DNA of 55,563 nucleotides from an uncultured Planctomycetota bacterium (GCA_900696685.1 CAADHA010000152.1:1-55563); one strand, 5' to 3'. Shown: positions 41,677 to 49,833, counted from the stretch's first letter. Notes: generated from the letters alone by a model not told the origin. Numbers and translations are program-made.

Positions 41677-42897
41677 ATGCACACCAGCACCGTCGGCATC
41701 CTCGGGGGCGGGACGATGGGCGCAGGCATCGCGCAGGTCGCCGCGATGCACGGCTGGATGGTCGAGTTGCGCGACGTGGATGAAGCCGCGGCCAGGCGTT
41801 CGATCGTGGGCATCACCCGCCGCCTCGATCAACTCGCCGAGAAAGGCCGACTCACGCCTGAGCAGCGCAACGACGCCGAGTCGCGCCTGTGCCTCGCCCG
41901 CTGCCCCGACTGCCTGGGCGACTGCGAACTCGTGATCGAGGCGATCGTCGAGCAGATTGAGGTCAAGGCCGCCGCCTTCCGCGAACTGCTCCCTTCCCTC
42001 CGCCCTGACGCGATTCTCGCCACGAACACCTCATCGCTCTCGGTAACGAAACTGGGCGAGGCGGTGGGCCAGCCGCAGCGCCTCGTGGGGATGCACTTCT
42101 TCAACCCGGCGCCGATCATGAAACTTGTCGAAGTGATTGCCGGTGAGCGGAGCGATCCGGCGGTCGTCGATCGCGTGGCGCAGATCGCGCAGCAGTGGGG
42201 CAAGGTTGTCGCCCGCGCCAGCGATTCGCCCGGCTTCATCGTCAACCACGTCGCCCGGCCGTACTACCTCGAAGCCTTCCGGATTCTCGAGGCGGGACAT
42301 GCGAGCGTCGAGGAGATCGACGCGGCGATGCGCGAGGTCGGCGGCTTCCGCATGGGACCGCTCGAACTGGCCGACCTCATCGGCATGGACATCAACACTG
42401 CCGCGGCGCGCTCGGTGTGGGAGCAACTTGGCAGGCCGGCGCTGCTCGAGCCCAGCGCGCTGCAGGAGCGAATCGTCGCGGCGGGTCATCTCGGCCGCAA
42501 GACGCAGCGCGGCTGCTACGACTACGCGCTCGATCCGCCGGCACCGGCGATCGAGATCGAGCGCCGGCCGATCGAGTTGACCGAGACCGCGCGCGACCTC
42601 GTGTCCCGCTTCGCGCAGCGCGGCGCTGCGGCGCCCGGAACGGACCTTCAGAACTACATCTTCGCGCGCATTCTTGTCTGCATCGTCGCGCAGGCGGCGA
42701 TGGCCTTCCGCCGCGGCGTGGCCCGGCGCGAGGATATCGACGCCGCGATGCGCTTCGGCGTCAACTACCCGCGAGGCCCCTTCGAGTGGATGCGGTTGAT
42801 CGGACCGGACCTCTGCGACCAGTGGCTTGCCGCCCTCGCCGCATCGAGCGGCTCCGACCGCTACCGCCTCTCGCCGCTGGCAGAGGTCGCAGGATGA
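41677..42897 (+). CDS. paaH: 3-hydroxyadipyl-CoA dehydrogenase
   Basis: This 406-residue NAD-dependent dehydrogenase oxidises 3-hydroxyadipyl-CoA to 3-oxoadipyl-CoA. The NAD-binding start is VGILGGGTMGAGIAQVAAMH; the catalytic segment is LVGMHFFNPAPIMKLVEVIAG, quoted in part as GMHFFNPAPIMKLVEV, and IVNHVARPYYLEAFRILEAG follows. A C-terminal second helical domain (about 290-400) is present, as in PaaH. GGAGGACTCACC precedes the ATG. An in-frame ATG at 41620 would lie in the repeat and is rejected. Confidence 0.9.
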   Translation: MHTSTVGILGGGTMGAGIAQVAAMHGWMVELRDVDEAAARRSIVGITRRLDQLAEKGRLTPEQRNDAESRLCLARCPDCLGDCELVIEAIVEQIEVKAAAFRELLPSLRPDAILATNTSSLSVTKLGEAVGQPQRLVGMHFFNPAPIMKLVEVIAGERSDPAVVDRVAQIAQQWGKVVARASDSPGFIVNHVARPYYLEAFRILEAGHASVEEIDAAMREVGGFRMGPLELADLIGMDINTAAARSVWEQLGRPALLEPSALQERIVAAGHLGRKTQRGCYDYALDPPAPAIEIERRPIELTETARDLVSRFAQRGAAAPGTDLQNYIFARILVCIVAQAAMAFRRGVARREDIDAAMRFGVNYPRGPFEWMRLIGPDLCDQWLAALAASSGSDRYRLSPLAEVAG

Positions 42898-42917
42898 TGG
42901 AGCGTCAATCGCAGATG

Positions 42918-43021
42918 GTGTGGCAGGGCGTCGCGCTTCGCGTCGCTATGCCCTCGCGGCAAGGGCGACCGAGCACACCTGCCCGTTCGGCATAGCCAGG
43001 CGAAGCGCCAGGCCATGCCAC
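42918..43021. repeat. Inverted pair of ~33-bp palindrome-like units, family D
   Basis: The left unit (42918-42952, beginning GTGTGGCAGGGCGTCGCGCT) and right unit (42989-43021, beginning GGCATAGCCAGGCGAAGCGC) are imperfect inverted copies (about three quarters identical) ending in CTATGCC/GGCATAG. They are separated by 36 bp between paaH and paaJ. Neither matches families A-C. Confidence 0.7.
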
Positions 43022-43063
43022 CCGCTGTCAGAATTGACCGCCTCGATCCCGCGCAACTTTTGC

Positions 43064-43069
43064 TATCAT
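43064..43069 (+). promoter_or_regulatory. TATCAT -10-like hexamer, 5 nt before ATG (leaderless candidate)
   Basis: TATCAT is followed by CCGCC and the ATG at 43075 of the thiolase gene. The arrangement is almost identical to 16721. A TTGACC at 43034 lies 24 bp upstream, too far for a normal spacer. Confidence 0.4.
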
Positions 43070-43074
43070 CCGCC

Positions 43075-44280
43075 ATGCGAAAAGTCGCCGTCATTGACGC
43101 GGTCCGCACGCCGATCGGGCGCTACGGCGGGGCGCTGGCCGCGGTCCGGCCTGACGACCTCGCGGCGCTGGTCATCGCCGCCGTCGTTGCGCGCACGAAG
43201 ATCGACCCGGCCGTCATCGAAGAAGTCTACTTCGGCGACGCGAACCAGGCGGGCGAAGACAATCGCAACGTCGCGCGCATGGCCGCCCTGCTCGCAGGCC
43301 TGCCGGAAACCGTCGCCGGCTGCACGATCAACCGCCTCTGCTCCTCCGGCCTTGACGCCATCAACATCGCCTCGAGGATGATCGAGAGCGGCACGGGCGA
43401 CGTGATGATTGCCGGCGGCGTCGAGTCGATGAGCCGCGCACCCTTCGTCTTCGCCAAGCACGAAAGCGCCTGGGATCGCACGCCGCCCGAGGTCTTCGAC
43501 ACCACCATCGGCTGGCGCTTCACGAACCCGAAACTCGCAAAGTTGCATTACCCCTGGTCGATGGGCGAGACGGCCGAGAACGTCGCACGCAAGTACGAGA
43601 TCAGCCGCGCCGACCAGGATCGATTCGCATTGCGGAGTCAGGAGAAATGGGCGGCGGCGCAGCAGGCGGGAAAGTGGGACGAGGAGGTCATTCCCGTCGA
43701 GATCCCGCAGCGCAAGGGGCCGCCGGTGTTGGTGAAGATCGATGAGCACCCGCGCCCGGACACAACGCTCGAAGCGCTTGCCAACCTCCGCCCGGCCTTC
43801 GCGAAAGATGACAAGGGAACGGTGACGGCGGGCAATTCATCCGGCATCAACGACGGGGCCGCGGCTCTGCTGCTCGTCGAGGCGGGTCGAGCCAAGCAAC
43901 TGGGTCTCAGGCCGCTGGCCTTTGTCGGACCCAGCGCGAGCGCCGGCGTCGATCCTGCGTACATGGGCGTCGGACCCGTGCCCGCCACGGAAAAAGTGCT
44001 CCGACGCTGCGGAAAGACAGCGGCGGGTCTCGATATCATCGAACTGAACGAGGCGTTCGCCGCCCAGAGCCTCGCGGTCCTGCGGCTGCTGGGTCTCGAA
44101 GCGGCCAACGTGAATCCCAACGGCGGCGCGATCGCCATGGGTCACCCGCTGGGATGCTCCGGCGCCAGGCTCGTCACGACGCTCGTTCACGAGATGAAGC
44201 GGACAAAGGCCCGAATCGGTCTGGCGACATTGTGCGTCGGCGTCGGCCAGGGCGTGGCGACGATCATTGAAGGAGGATGA
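43075..44280 (+). CDS. paaJ: 3-oxoadipyl-CoA/3-oxo-5,6-dehydrosuberyl-CoA thiolase
   Basis: This 401-residue thiolase cleaves 3-oxoadipyl-CoA to succinyl-CoA and acetyl-CoA. Catalytic cysteine 1 lies in INRLCSSGLDAINIA, His in GGAIAMGHPLGCSGARL, and cysteine 2 in LATLCVGVGQGVA. Family segments DAVRTPIGRYGG and NVNPNGGAIAMGHPLG are present. The N-terminal MRKVAVIDAVRTPIG fits the usual start; an in-frame ATG at 43015 is not homologous. The acetyl-CoA acetyltransferase reading is possible but the paa position favours PaaJ. Confidence 0.88.
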   Translation: MRKVAVIDAVRTPIGRYGGALAAVRPDDLAALVIAAVVARTKIDPAVIEEVYFGDANQAGEDNRNVARMAALLAGLPETVAGCTINRLCSSGLDAINIASRMIESGTGDVMIAGGVESMSRAPFVFAKHESAWDRTPPEVFDTTIGWRFTNPKLAKLHYPWSMGETAENVARKYEISRADQDRFALRSQEKWAAAQQAGKWDEEVIPVEIPQRKGPPVLVKIDEHPRPDTTLEALANLRPAFAKDDKGTVTAGNSSGINDGAAALLLVEAGRAKQLGLRPLAFVGPSASAGVDPAYMGVGPVPATEKVLRRCGKTAAGLDIIELNEAFAAQSLAVLRLLGLEAANVNPNGGAIAMGHPLGCSGARLVTTLVHEMKRTKARIGLATLCVGVGQGVATIIEGG

Positions 44281-44287
44281 AATGCGC

Positions 44288-44329
44288 TCGTTTCGCCGCG
44301 ACCCGAATACTCTGCGAAGGGGAGCGCTG
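44288..44329 (+). repeat. Repeat family B, copy 5
   Basis: TCGTTTCGCCGCGACCCGAA followed by TACTCTGCGAAGGGGAGCGC is a close copy. It lies just after the thiolase stop (44280), in the gap before paaA. Confidence 0.75.
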
Positions 44330-44378
44330 ATCACGTTGCTGACCGAACCCGCGAATGGAGTTGTCGACGTGTCCGACC

Positions 44379-44444
44379 CACCCCACGATTCGCTCGAAGA
44401 CTCGAAACGCACCCCACGATTCGCAGAGCCTCATCGTGGGCGTG
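44379..44444. repeat. Two adjoining family A palindromes
   Basis: A truncated long-loop copy (44379-44405, CCACCCCACGATTCGCTCGA) is followed directly by a full short-loop copy (44409-44444, GCACCCCACGATTCGCAGAG then CCTCATCGTGGGCGTG). They fill most of the paaJ-paaA gap, together with family B at 44288. Confidence 0.85.
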
Positions 44445-44456
44445 ACTTCCCCCCCA

Positions 44457-44486
44457 AGTGCCTAATGCCCAGTGCCTAGTGCCTAC
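44457..44486 (+). repeat. Short tandem repeat, GTGCCTA type
   Basis: AGTGCCTAATGCCCAGTGCC then TAGTGCCTAC contains three degenerate GTGCCTA units, 15 bp upstream of the paaA start. The AAGGATCCGCC ribosome-binding site of paaA follows at 44490-44500. Confidence 0.7.
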
Positions 44487-44501
44487 TCTTAAGGATCCGC
44501 C

Positions 44502-45524
44502 ATGTCAGGCAGCGCCAACGTCGGAGTTCACGTCGATCACGAACATCCCGAAGTCCCCGGCCTCCTCGCCGAGTTCCAGGCCAAGATCGACTCCGGCCAA
44601 CTCATTGAGGCCGATGACTGGATGCCCGCGGCCTACCGCAAAGGCATGCTCATGATGGCCGAGCATCACGCCAACAGCGAGATCGTCGGCGCGCTTCCGG
44701 AGGGTGAGTGGATCACCCGCGCGCCTTCACTTCGCCGCACACTCGCCCTCACCGCCAAGGTGCAGGACGAGGTCGGTCACGGCCAGATGCTCTACCGCGT
44801 CTCCCAGGACCTCGGCAAGACGCGCGACGCGATGCTGCGCGACCTCATCACCGGCAAGACGAAGTACCACAACTGCTTCAACTACCCCGCGCCCACCTGG
44901 GGCGACATCGCCATGATCCAGTGGCTCATCGATGGGGCCGCGATCATGAACCAGAAGACGCTCGCCGACGGCGGCTACGGCCCCTACGTCCGCACCATGC
45001 GCCGCATCAACATGGAAGAGGCGTTCCACTTCAAGAGCGGCGAGGACATGGTCCTTACGCTCATGAGCGGCACGAAAGGGCAGAAGGAAATGGCACAGGA
45101 CGCCTTCGACCGCTGGTGGGGGCCGTCGCTCATGTTCTTCGGCCCGCCCGACAAGCCCAATGCGCATCAGTTGCCGCCCATGCGCTGGCGCATGAAGACC
45201 GTCACCAACGATGATCTCCGCCAGCGCTTCGTCGATCGATTCGTTCCGGCAGCGCTTGATCTCGGCCTGAAAATTCACGTCGTGGAGAAGGACGATCGCG
45301 GCTATGTGACGAGCAAGCGCCCCGACGAGAAGATCGCTCTCAACAACGCCACGGGCCACTGGGAGTTCACCCAGCCGGACTGGGATGAGTTCTTCCGCGT
45401 GATCCGCGGCAACGGGCCGTGCAACGACAAGCGTCTCGCGTTGCGGCGGCTGTCGTACGAGCAGGGGCGGTGGGTGCGCCAGGCGATTCTCTGTGGGTCA
45501 ACCTCGCTGCCTCCCGCCGCGTGA
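44502..45524 (+). CDS. paaA: Phenylacetyl-CoA 1,2-epoxidase, catalytic subunit A
   Basis: This 340-residue diiron subunit of the multicomponent epoxidase adds one oxygen atom to the aromatic ring of phenylacetyl-CoA. Metal ligands are visible in the helices: E in LIEADDWMP, E-x-x-H in KVQDEVGHGQMLYR, and E-E-A-F-H in NMEEAFHFKSGED. The N-terminal IEADDWMPAAYRKGM and later WWGPSLMFFGPPD are typical of PaaA. AAGGATCC lies before the ATG. It starts an operon with paaB, paaC and paaD. Confidence 0.95.
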   Translation: MSGSANVGVHVDHEHPEVPGLLAEFQAKIDSGQLIEADDWMPAAYRKGMLMMAEHHANSEIVGALPEGEWITRAPSLRRTLALTAKVQDEVGHGQMLYRVSQDLGKTRDAMLRDLITGKTKYHNCFNYPAPTWGDIAMIQWLIDGAAIMNQKTLADGGYGPYVRTMRRINMEEAFHFKSGEDMVLTLMSGTKGQKEMAQDAFDRWWGPSLMFFGPPDKPNAHQLPPMRWRMKTVTNDDLRQRFVDRFVPAALDLGLKIHVVEKDDRGYVTSKRPDEKIALNNATGHWEFTQPDWDEFFRVIRGNGPCNDKRLALRRLSYEQGRWVRQAILCGSTSLPPAA

Positions 45525-45540
45525 ATCTTCGGAGAGATCG

Positions 45541-46140
45541 ATGTCCAGACTCCGCGAAGAAGTTGAAGTCGTCAGCGGCGACCTCGAGACGCCGCCCGAG
45601 GGCGATCTCGCGCCCTACGTCATCTTCACGCAGTTGAAGCCCGGCCAGCCCTTTCTCTACGCCGGCTACCTCGACGCCGCGGATGACGACATGGCCCTGA
45701 TCTTCGCGCGCGAGCGCTACGGCCAGGACCAGGAGTGCATCGGCATCTGGGCGATCCCCGTCGAGACGGTCGCCGGCACCGACTCCATTCATCCCGCCAG
45801 CCACGACGTCGGAGGCATGCAGGCCTACCAGGTCTTCGTGCAGGCCAGGCGCGGCGCCGGGCATGTCTCCGCGGAAACGCTTGAAGCCCGTTCGCCGGCC
45901 GAGGCGATCGAGAAGGCGAAGGAGATTCACCGCGACCCGAAGAAGTACTACACCCTCTGGGTCGTGCCGCAACGGACCATTGCCGCCACGAGCACGGGCG
46001 ATCTCATCTGGCGCTTCAGCGACCAGTCCTATCGCCTCGCGCGCGGCTACAGCAAGGAGGTGCGCGAAAAGTGGACGCGCTTCCGCGACGAGAGCGACCT
46101 GCGCGAGTATGAGAAGGAAGATCTGAAGGAATCATTCTGA
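45541..46140 (+). CDS. paaB: Epoxidase subunit B with two PaaB domains
   Basis: This 199-residue protein contains two PaaB-like domains. The first (about 25-76) has PYVIFTQLKPGQPFLYAGYL and MALIFARERYGQDQECIGIW. The second (about 94-147) has AYQVFVQARRGAGHVSAETL and AIEKAKEIHRDPKKYYTLWV. The usual PaaB of Proteobacteria has one such domain (about 95 residues). PaaB bridges PaaA and PaaC in the epoxidase complex. A charged tail (148-199) follows. A tandem fusion is the simple reading. The start is the ATG 17 bp after the paaA stop; GGAGAG is upstream. Confidence 0.85.
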   Translation: MSRLREEVEVVSGDLETPPEGDLAPYVIFTQLKPGQPFLYAGYLDAADDDMALIFARERYGQDQECIGIWAIPVETVAGTDSIHPASHDVGGMQAYQVFVQARRGAGHVSAETLEARSPAEAIEKAKEIHRDPKKYYTLWVVPQRTIAATSTGDLIWRFSDQSYRLARGYSKEVREKWTRFRDESDLREYEKEDLKESF

Positions 46141-46149
46141 GCACGCGCC

Positions 46150-46178
46150 CAAGCCCACGTTCATTGAACGCGGGCTTG
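46150..46178. repeat. Palindrome family C, copy 2
   Basis: CAAGCCCACGTTCA and TGAACGCGGGCTTG surround a central T; one mismatch to a perfect palindrome. It is within the operon between paaB and paaC. The other copy (22701) lies between scoA and scoB. Confidence 0.8.
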
Positions 46179-46204
46179 AGCGTGGAAACTCCACAAGAGC
46201 CATC

Positions 46205-46984
46205 ATGCCCGACCTGCCCGAACATCTCACCAAGCCCTTCGTCAACCTCCTCCTCGCCGCCGCGGACGACAAACTCTTCCTCGGCCACCGCAACAGCGAG
46301 TGGACCGGCCTCGGGCCGATTCTCGAAGAAGATATCGCCTTCTCCGCCCTCGCGCAGGACGAAATGGCGCACGCCTCGGCCCTCTACGAACTCGCAGGGA
46401 CGCTCGACGGGCGCAGCGCCGATCAACTCGCCTTTGGCCGCAAGGGCGCCGAGTACCGCTGCGCCGCAATCGTCGAAGTTCCCGACGAGTTCGACTGGGC
46501 GACGGCCATGGCGCGGCGGCTCTTCTGCAATCACTTCGACGTGCTTCGCCTGGAGCGATTCTCGCACAGCGCCTACAAGCCGCTCTCGCACCTCGCCCGC
46601 CGCCTCGCCGCGGAGCAGCAGGCGCACGTGCAGCACGTGGACGACTGGATGGTGCGCCTCGGCACGGGCACGCCGGAGTCGCACCGCCGCATTCAGCAGG
46701 CGATCGCAGCGCTGGCGCGGATTGCGCCGCAACTCTTCGAGCCGGTTGAATCGCAGGATCAACTGGTCGCCGCGGGCCTGTATCCCGGCCGCGATCAGGA
46801 GATGTACGGGCAATGGTGCAGGGAGATCGAGCACGTTCTCGGCCGGGCGCATCTCAGCGCGCATCTTGACGCCTTCAATCCGGAAGATCGCGGCGGCCGG
46901 CGCGGCGTGCATACCGTCCACCTCGCCGCCATGCTCGATGAGATGTGCGAGGTCTACCGCCTCGAACCGGATGCCGCGTGGTGA
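46205..46984 (+). CDS. paaC: Phenylacetyl-CoA epoxidase subunit C
   Basis: This 259-residue structural subunit of the epoxidase forms a ferritin-like four-helix fold with PaaA. It keeps LAQDEMAHASALYELAG (E-x-x-H) and LAAEQQAHVQHVDDW, although PaaC usually does not bind the catalytic irons. The N-terminal LPEHLTKPFVNLLLAAADDK and DNSEWTGLGP-like segment fit the family. Its stop overlaps the GTG start of paaD by 4 bp. The ribosome-binding site is weak. Confidence 0.9.
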   Translation: MPDLPEHLTKPFVNLLLAAADDKLFLGHRNSEWTGLGPILEEDIAFSALAQDEMAHASALYELAGTLDGRSADQLAFGRKGAEYRCAAIVEVPDEFDWATAMARRLFCNHFDVLRLERFSHSAYKPLSHLARRLAAEQQAHVQHVDDWMVRLGTGTPESHRRIQQAIAALARIAPQLFEPVESQDQLVAAGLYPGRDQEMYGQWCREIEHVLGRAHLSAHLDAFNPEDRGGRRGVHTVHLAAMLDEMCEVYRLEPDAAW

Positions 46985-47502
46985 ATCGCGTGATCGATCG
47001 CCGCTCCATCATGGACGTCCTGCGCACCATCCCCGATCCGGAGATGCCCATCAGCATCGTCGATCTCGGGTTGATCGAGTCTGTCGAGGTGGCGCCCTCG
47101 GGCGATCAGAGCGCGGTCCGCGTCGTCGCCCTGCCGACGTTCGTCGGCTGCCCGGCGCTGGACATGATCCGCCGCGACATTGAAGATCGCGTCGGCGCGC
47201 TGCTGGGCGTCAGGTCGGTTGAGGTGCAGTGGGTGAACGAACCGCCGTGGTCCGTCGATCGCATCAGCGCCGCCGGCCGCGAGTCGCTCCGCGCGCACGG
47301 CGTCACGGTGCCGGACCCCGGCGGTCAACTCGCCGGCTCGGGCGCGGCGACAGTCGCCCTCACCGTCGCCGGCGCCGTGCCCTGCCCCTTCTGCGGTTCG
47401 ATAATGACGCGCCAGGATAGCCCCTTCGGCCCCACGCGCTGCCGCATGATCTACTACTGCGACGCCTGCCGCAACTCCTTCGAGCATCTCAAGCGCGTGT
47501 GA
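46981..47502 (+). CDS. paaD: PaaD-type iron-sulfur assembly protein
   Basis: This 173-residue protein begins with a MIP18 (DUF59) domain: LRTIPDPEMPISIVDLGLIE and PTFVGCPALDMIRRDIEDRV, quoted in part. It ends with a zinc-ribbon CPFCGSIMTRQDSPFGPTRC...YYCDACRNSFEHLK, a layout seen in PaaD. PaaD helps mature the epoxidase or its reductase. The GTG start overlaps the paaC stop. No paaE follows; the next gene encodes the dehydrogenase E1alpha. Confidence 0.9.
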   Translation: MNRVIDRRSIMDVLRTIPDPEMPISIVDLGLIESVEVAPSGDQSAVRVVALPTFVGCPALDMIRRDIEDRVGALLGVRSVEVQWVNEPPWSVDRISAAGRESLRAHGVTVPDPGGQLAGSGAATVALTVAGAVPCPFCGSIMTRQDSPFGPTRCRMIYYCDACRNSFEHLKRV

Positions 47503-47578
47503 TAACGCAATGGCGATTCTCCACCCGCTCGCGTAGGATGCATCGACGATTCACCAGCCCCTGAGAGGGCCTGCCTGC

Positions 47579-48733
47579 ATGTCGCCGCGCTCCGCCACTT
47601 CGAACTCCGCCGCCTCCCGCACGCATCCTGTGCGCATTGAGAGCAGGGCCGACGGCTCGATCGACCTTGGCTCGATCGAGGTGATCCGCGTGCTTGACGA
47701 GCAGGGCGATGTCGTCAACGCCGACCTCGATCCGAGCCTCTCCGACAGCGATCTGCTCCGCATCTATCGCGGCATGGTCCGCTCGCGCCGTCTCGACCTT
47801 CGCATGCTCGCCATGCAGCGGCAGGGCGAGATGGGCACGTTCGCCCCCGGCCTCGGGCAGGAAGCGACGCAGATCGGCCAGGTCTACCCCATGACCAGCC
47901 GCGACTGGTATGCCCCGTCGTACCGCTCGATCGGCGCGCAGGTCTGGCGCGGCTGGTCGATGGATCAACTTCTGCTGCTCTGGGCCGGCTACTTCGAGGG
48001 CTTCGGCATTCCCGAGGGGGTCAACGACCTGCCCTTCTCCATTGTCATCGGCGCCCACGTGCCCGTCGCCACCGGCGTGGCGATGGGGATTCGCAACCGC
48101 AAGGATGACGGCGTCGTCGTGACCAACTTCGGCGATGGCGCCTCCTCGCAGGGCATCGTGGCCGAGTCCTTCAACTTCGCGGCCGTGTACAAGGCCCCGA
48201 TCATCTTCATCGTCGAAAGCAACGGCTGGGCGATCTCGACGCCGATCGAGAAGCAGTGCGGCAATCCGGTGCTGGCCGCACGCGGCGTGGGCTTCGGCCT
48301 GCCCGCGGTGCGCGTGGACGGCAACGACGTACTCGGCATGATCGCCGCCTGCAGCCGCGCGATCGATCATGCCCGCAGCGGGCGCGGGCCCTACCTCGTC
48401 GAGGCCGTCACCTACCGCATGAGCCTGCACACCACTGCAGATGATCCAAAGGTCTACCGCAAGGATGAAGAGGTGAAGGCGTGGGAGGCCAAGTGCCCGA
48501 TCCGGCGCTTCGAGAACTACCTCAAGGCCCGCGACGTGCTCGATGATGAGGCCATCGCGCGCATCGGCGAGGAGATCGAGCAGGAAGTGCTGGCGGCGCG
48601 CGAGACGTTCCGCAAGCGCGCGGTGCCTCGCCCCAAGGAGATCTTCGACTTCGTCTACGAACAACTTCCCGCGGACCTGCAAGGACAGAAAGCGGAGTAC
48701 CTGGAGCGATTGAAACGCAAGAGTGTGGAGTAG
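47579..48733 (+). CDS. 2-oxoacid dehydrogenase E1 component, alpha subunit
   Basis: This 384-residue thiamine-diphosphate enzyme subunit has the TPP-binding motif NFGDGASSQGIVAESFNFAA and FIVESNGWAIS. The N-terminal QRQGEMGTFAPGLGQEATQI and YAPSYRSIGAQVWRG are typical of the branched-chain/pyruvate E1alpha family. Substrate (pyruvate, branched-chain 2-oxoacid or arylpyruvate) is not fixed by sequence. It begins about 75 bp after paaD, with GAGAGGG upstream. With E1beta, E2 and E3 it forms a complete complex within the paa island. Confidence 0.88.
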   Translation: MSPRSATSNSAASRTHPVRIESRADGSIDLGSIEVIRVLDEQGDVVNADLDPSLSDSDLLRIYRGMVRSRRLDLRMLAMQRQGEMGTFAPGLGQEATQIGQVYPMTSRDWYAPSYRSIGAQVWRGWSMDQLLLLWAGYFEGFGIPEGVNDLPFSIVIGAHVPVATGVAMGIRNRKDDGVVVTNFGDGASSQGIVAESFNFAAVYKAPIIFIVESNGWAISTPIEKQCGNPVLAARGVGFGLPAVRVDGNDVLGMIAACSRAIDHARSGRGPYLVEAVTYRMSLHTTADDPKVYRKDEEVKAWEAKCPIRRFENYLKARDVLDDEAIARIGEEIEQEVLAARETFRKRAVPRPKEIFDFVYEQLPADLQGQKAEYLERLKRKSVE

Positions 48734-48780
48734 CGCGGAACAAGTTAGCCGCGATCCGGAGGTTTTACGGAGCGGAGCGC
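48734..48780 (+). repeat. Repeat family B, diverged copy 6
   Basis: CGCGGAACAAGTTAGCCGCG, ATCCGGAGGTTTTACGGAGC and GGAGCGC match the family with a degenerate middle. It begins right after the E1alpha stop (48733). Confidence 0.7.
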
Positions 48781-48788
48781 GGGGGAAT

Positions 48789-48824
48789 GCACCCCACGAT
48801 TCGCAGAGCCTCATCGTGGGCGTG
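48789..48824. repeat. Dispersed palindrome, family A (short-loop form)
   Basis: GCACCCCACGATTCGCAGAG then CCTCATCGTGGGCGTG: identical to the copy at 44409. It directly follows the family B copy, in the E1alpha-E1beta gap, 25 bp before the E1beta start. Confidence 0.85.
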
Positions 48825-48849
48825 AGGCGGAACAGAGGATGATCGAGTC

Positions 48850-49833
48850 ATGCCGCAACTGACGATGGTCGAGGCCCTCAACCTGGCGCTGGGCGAGTCC
48901 ATGGCCGCGGACGATCGCGTCTGCGTCATGGGCGAGGACGTCGGCATCAACGGCGGCGTCTTCCGCGTCACCAAGGGGCTGCTCGACCGCTTCGGACCCG
49001 AGCGCGTCATCGACACGCCCCTGGCCGAGAACGCCATCGTCGGCACGGCCGTCGGCATGGCGGTCTACGGCCTCAAGCCCGTCGCCGAGATCCAGTTCTC
49101 CGGCTTTACGATGCAGGCCTTCGACCAGATCGAGCAGAACATGGCGCGCTATCGCAACCGCACGCGCCACCGCTACCCCATCTCGATGGTGATGCGCGCG
49201 CCCTATGGCGGAGGCATCCGCGCCGTCGAGCATCACAGCGAGTCGCGCGAAGCCTACTGGGCCCACACGCCGGGCCTCAAGGTCGTCATCCCCTCCGGCC
49301 CGCGCAACGCTCGCGCCCTGCTCGCCGCGGCCATTGCCGACCCCGACCCCGTCATCTTCTACGAGCCAAAGGCCGTCTACCGCGCCTTCCGCGAAGAAGT
49401 GAGCGAAGAACCGGAGGTGATGGAGATCGGCAAGGCGCACGTCGTGCGGCTCGGCGGCGACCTCACGCTCATCGGCTACGGCGCCATGATGCGCCCTGTC
49501 CTCGAAGCGGCCGATGATCTCGTCGAGGAGCACGGCGTCGATGTCGAGGTGATCGACCTCCTCTCCATCAAGCCGATGGACACGCCGGCGCTGGTCGAAT
49601 CGGTGAGCAAAACTGGCCGCTGCGTCATCGTGCACGAAGGGCCGCGCACCTGCGGCGTGGCGGCCGAGATCATCGCCCGTCTCAACGAGTACGCGTTCGA
49701 GTACCTGCTCGCGCCGATCCGCCGCGTGACGGGATTTGATATTCACTTCCCCTTCTTCCAGGTGGAGAAGCACTACCTCCCCGACAGCGACTCGATCGTC
49801 GCGGCGGTGAAGGAGACGATGTCGTGGAGGTGA
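48850..49833 (+). CDS. 2-oxoacid dehydrogenase E1 component, beta subunit
   Basis: This 327-residue transketolase-like subunit has MVEALNLALGESMAADDRVC, GEDVGINGGVFRVTKGLLDR and DTPLAENAIVGTAVGMAVYG (quoted in part), the usual pyrimidine-binding E1beta pattern. The C-terminal transketolase half has IVHEGPRTCGVAAEIIARLN. AGAGGATGATCGAGTC precedes the ATG. It pairs with the E1alpha gene; the gap between them holds two unrelated palindromic repeats (48734 and 48789). Confidence 0.9.
   Translation: MPQLTMVEALNLALGESMAADDRVCVMGEDVGINGGVFRVTKGLLDRFGPERVIDTPLAENAIVGTAVGMAVYGLKPVAEIQFSGFTMQAFDQIEQNMARYRNRTRHRYPISMVMRAPYGGGIRAVEHHSESREAYWAHTPGLKVVIPSGPRNARALLAAAIADPDPVIFYEPKAVYRAFREEVSEEPEVMEIGKAHVVRLGGDLTLIGYGAMMRPVLEAADDLVEEHGVDVEVIDLLSIKPMDTPALVESVSKTGRCVIVHEGPRTCGVAAEIIARLNEYAFEYLLAPIRRVTGFDIHFPFFQVEKHYLPDSDSIVAAVKETMSWR

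Noticed and set aside
40399-41832. Long minus-strand open frame (477 codons) over the transposase and paaG
   Set aside because: It covers two convincing plus-strand genes and the repeat copies; no motif of its own.
44267-44479. Possible small plus-strand gene (70 codons) after paaJ
   Set aside because: Almost all of it is repeat families B and A; the peptide (for example FAEPHRGR) is just translated palindrome.
38746-48824. CRISPR array, because of several copies of a ~36-nt repeat
   Set aside because: Copies are kilobases apart, in both orientations, without regular spacers and with no cas genes.
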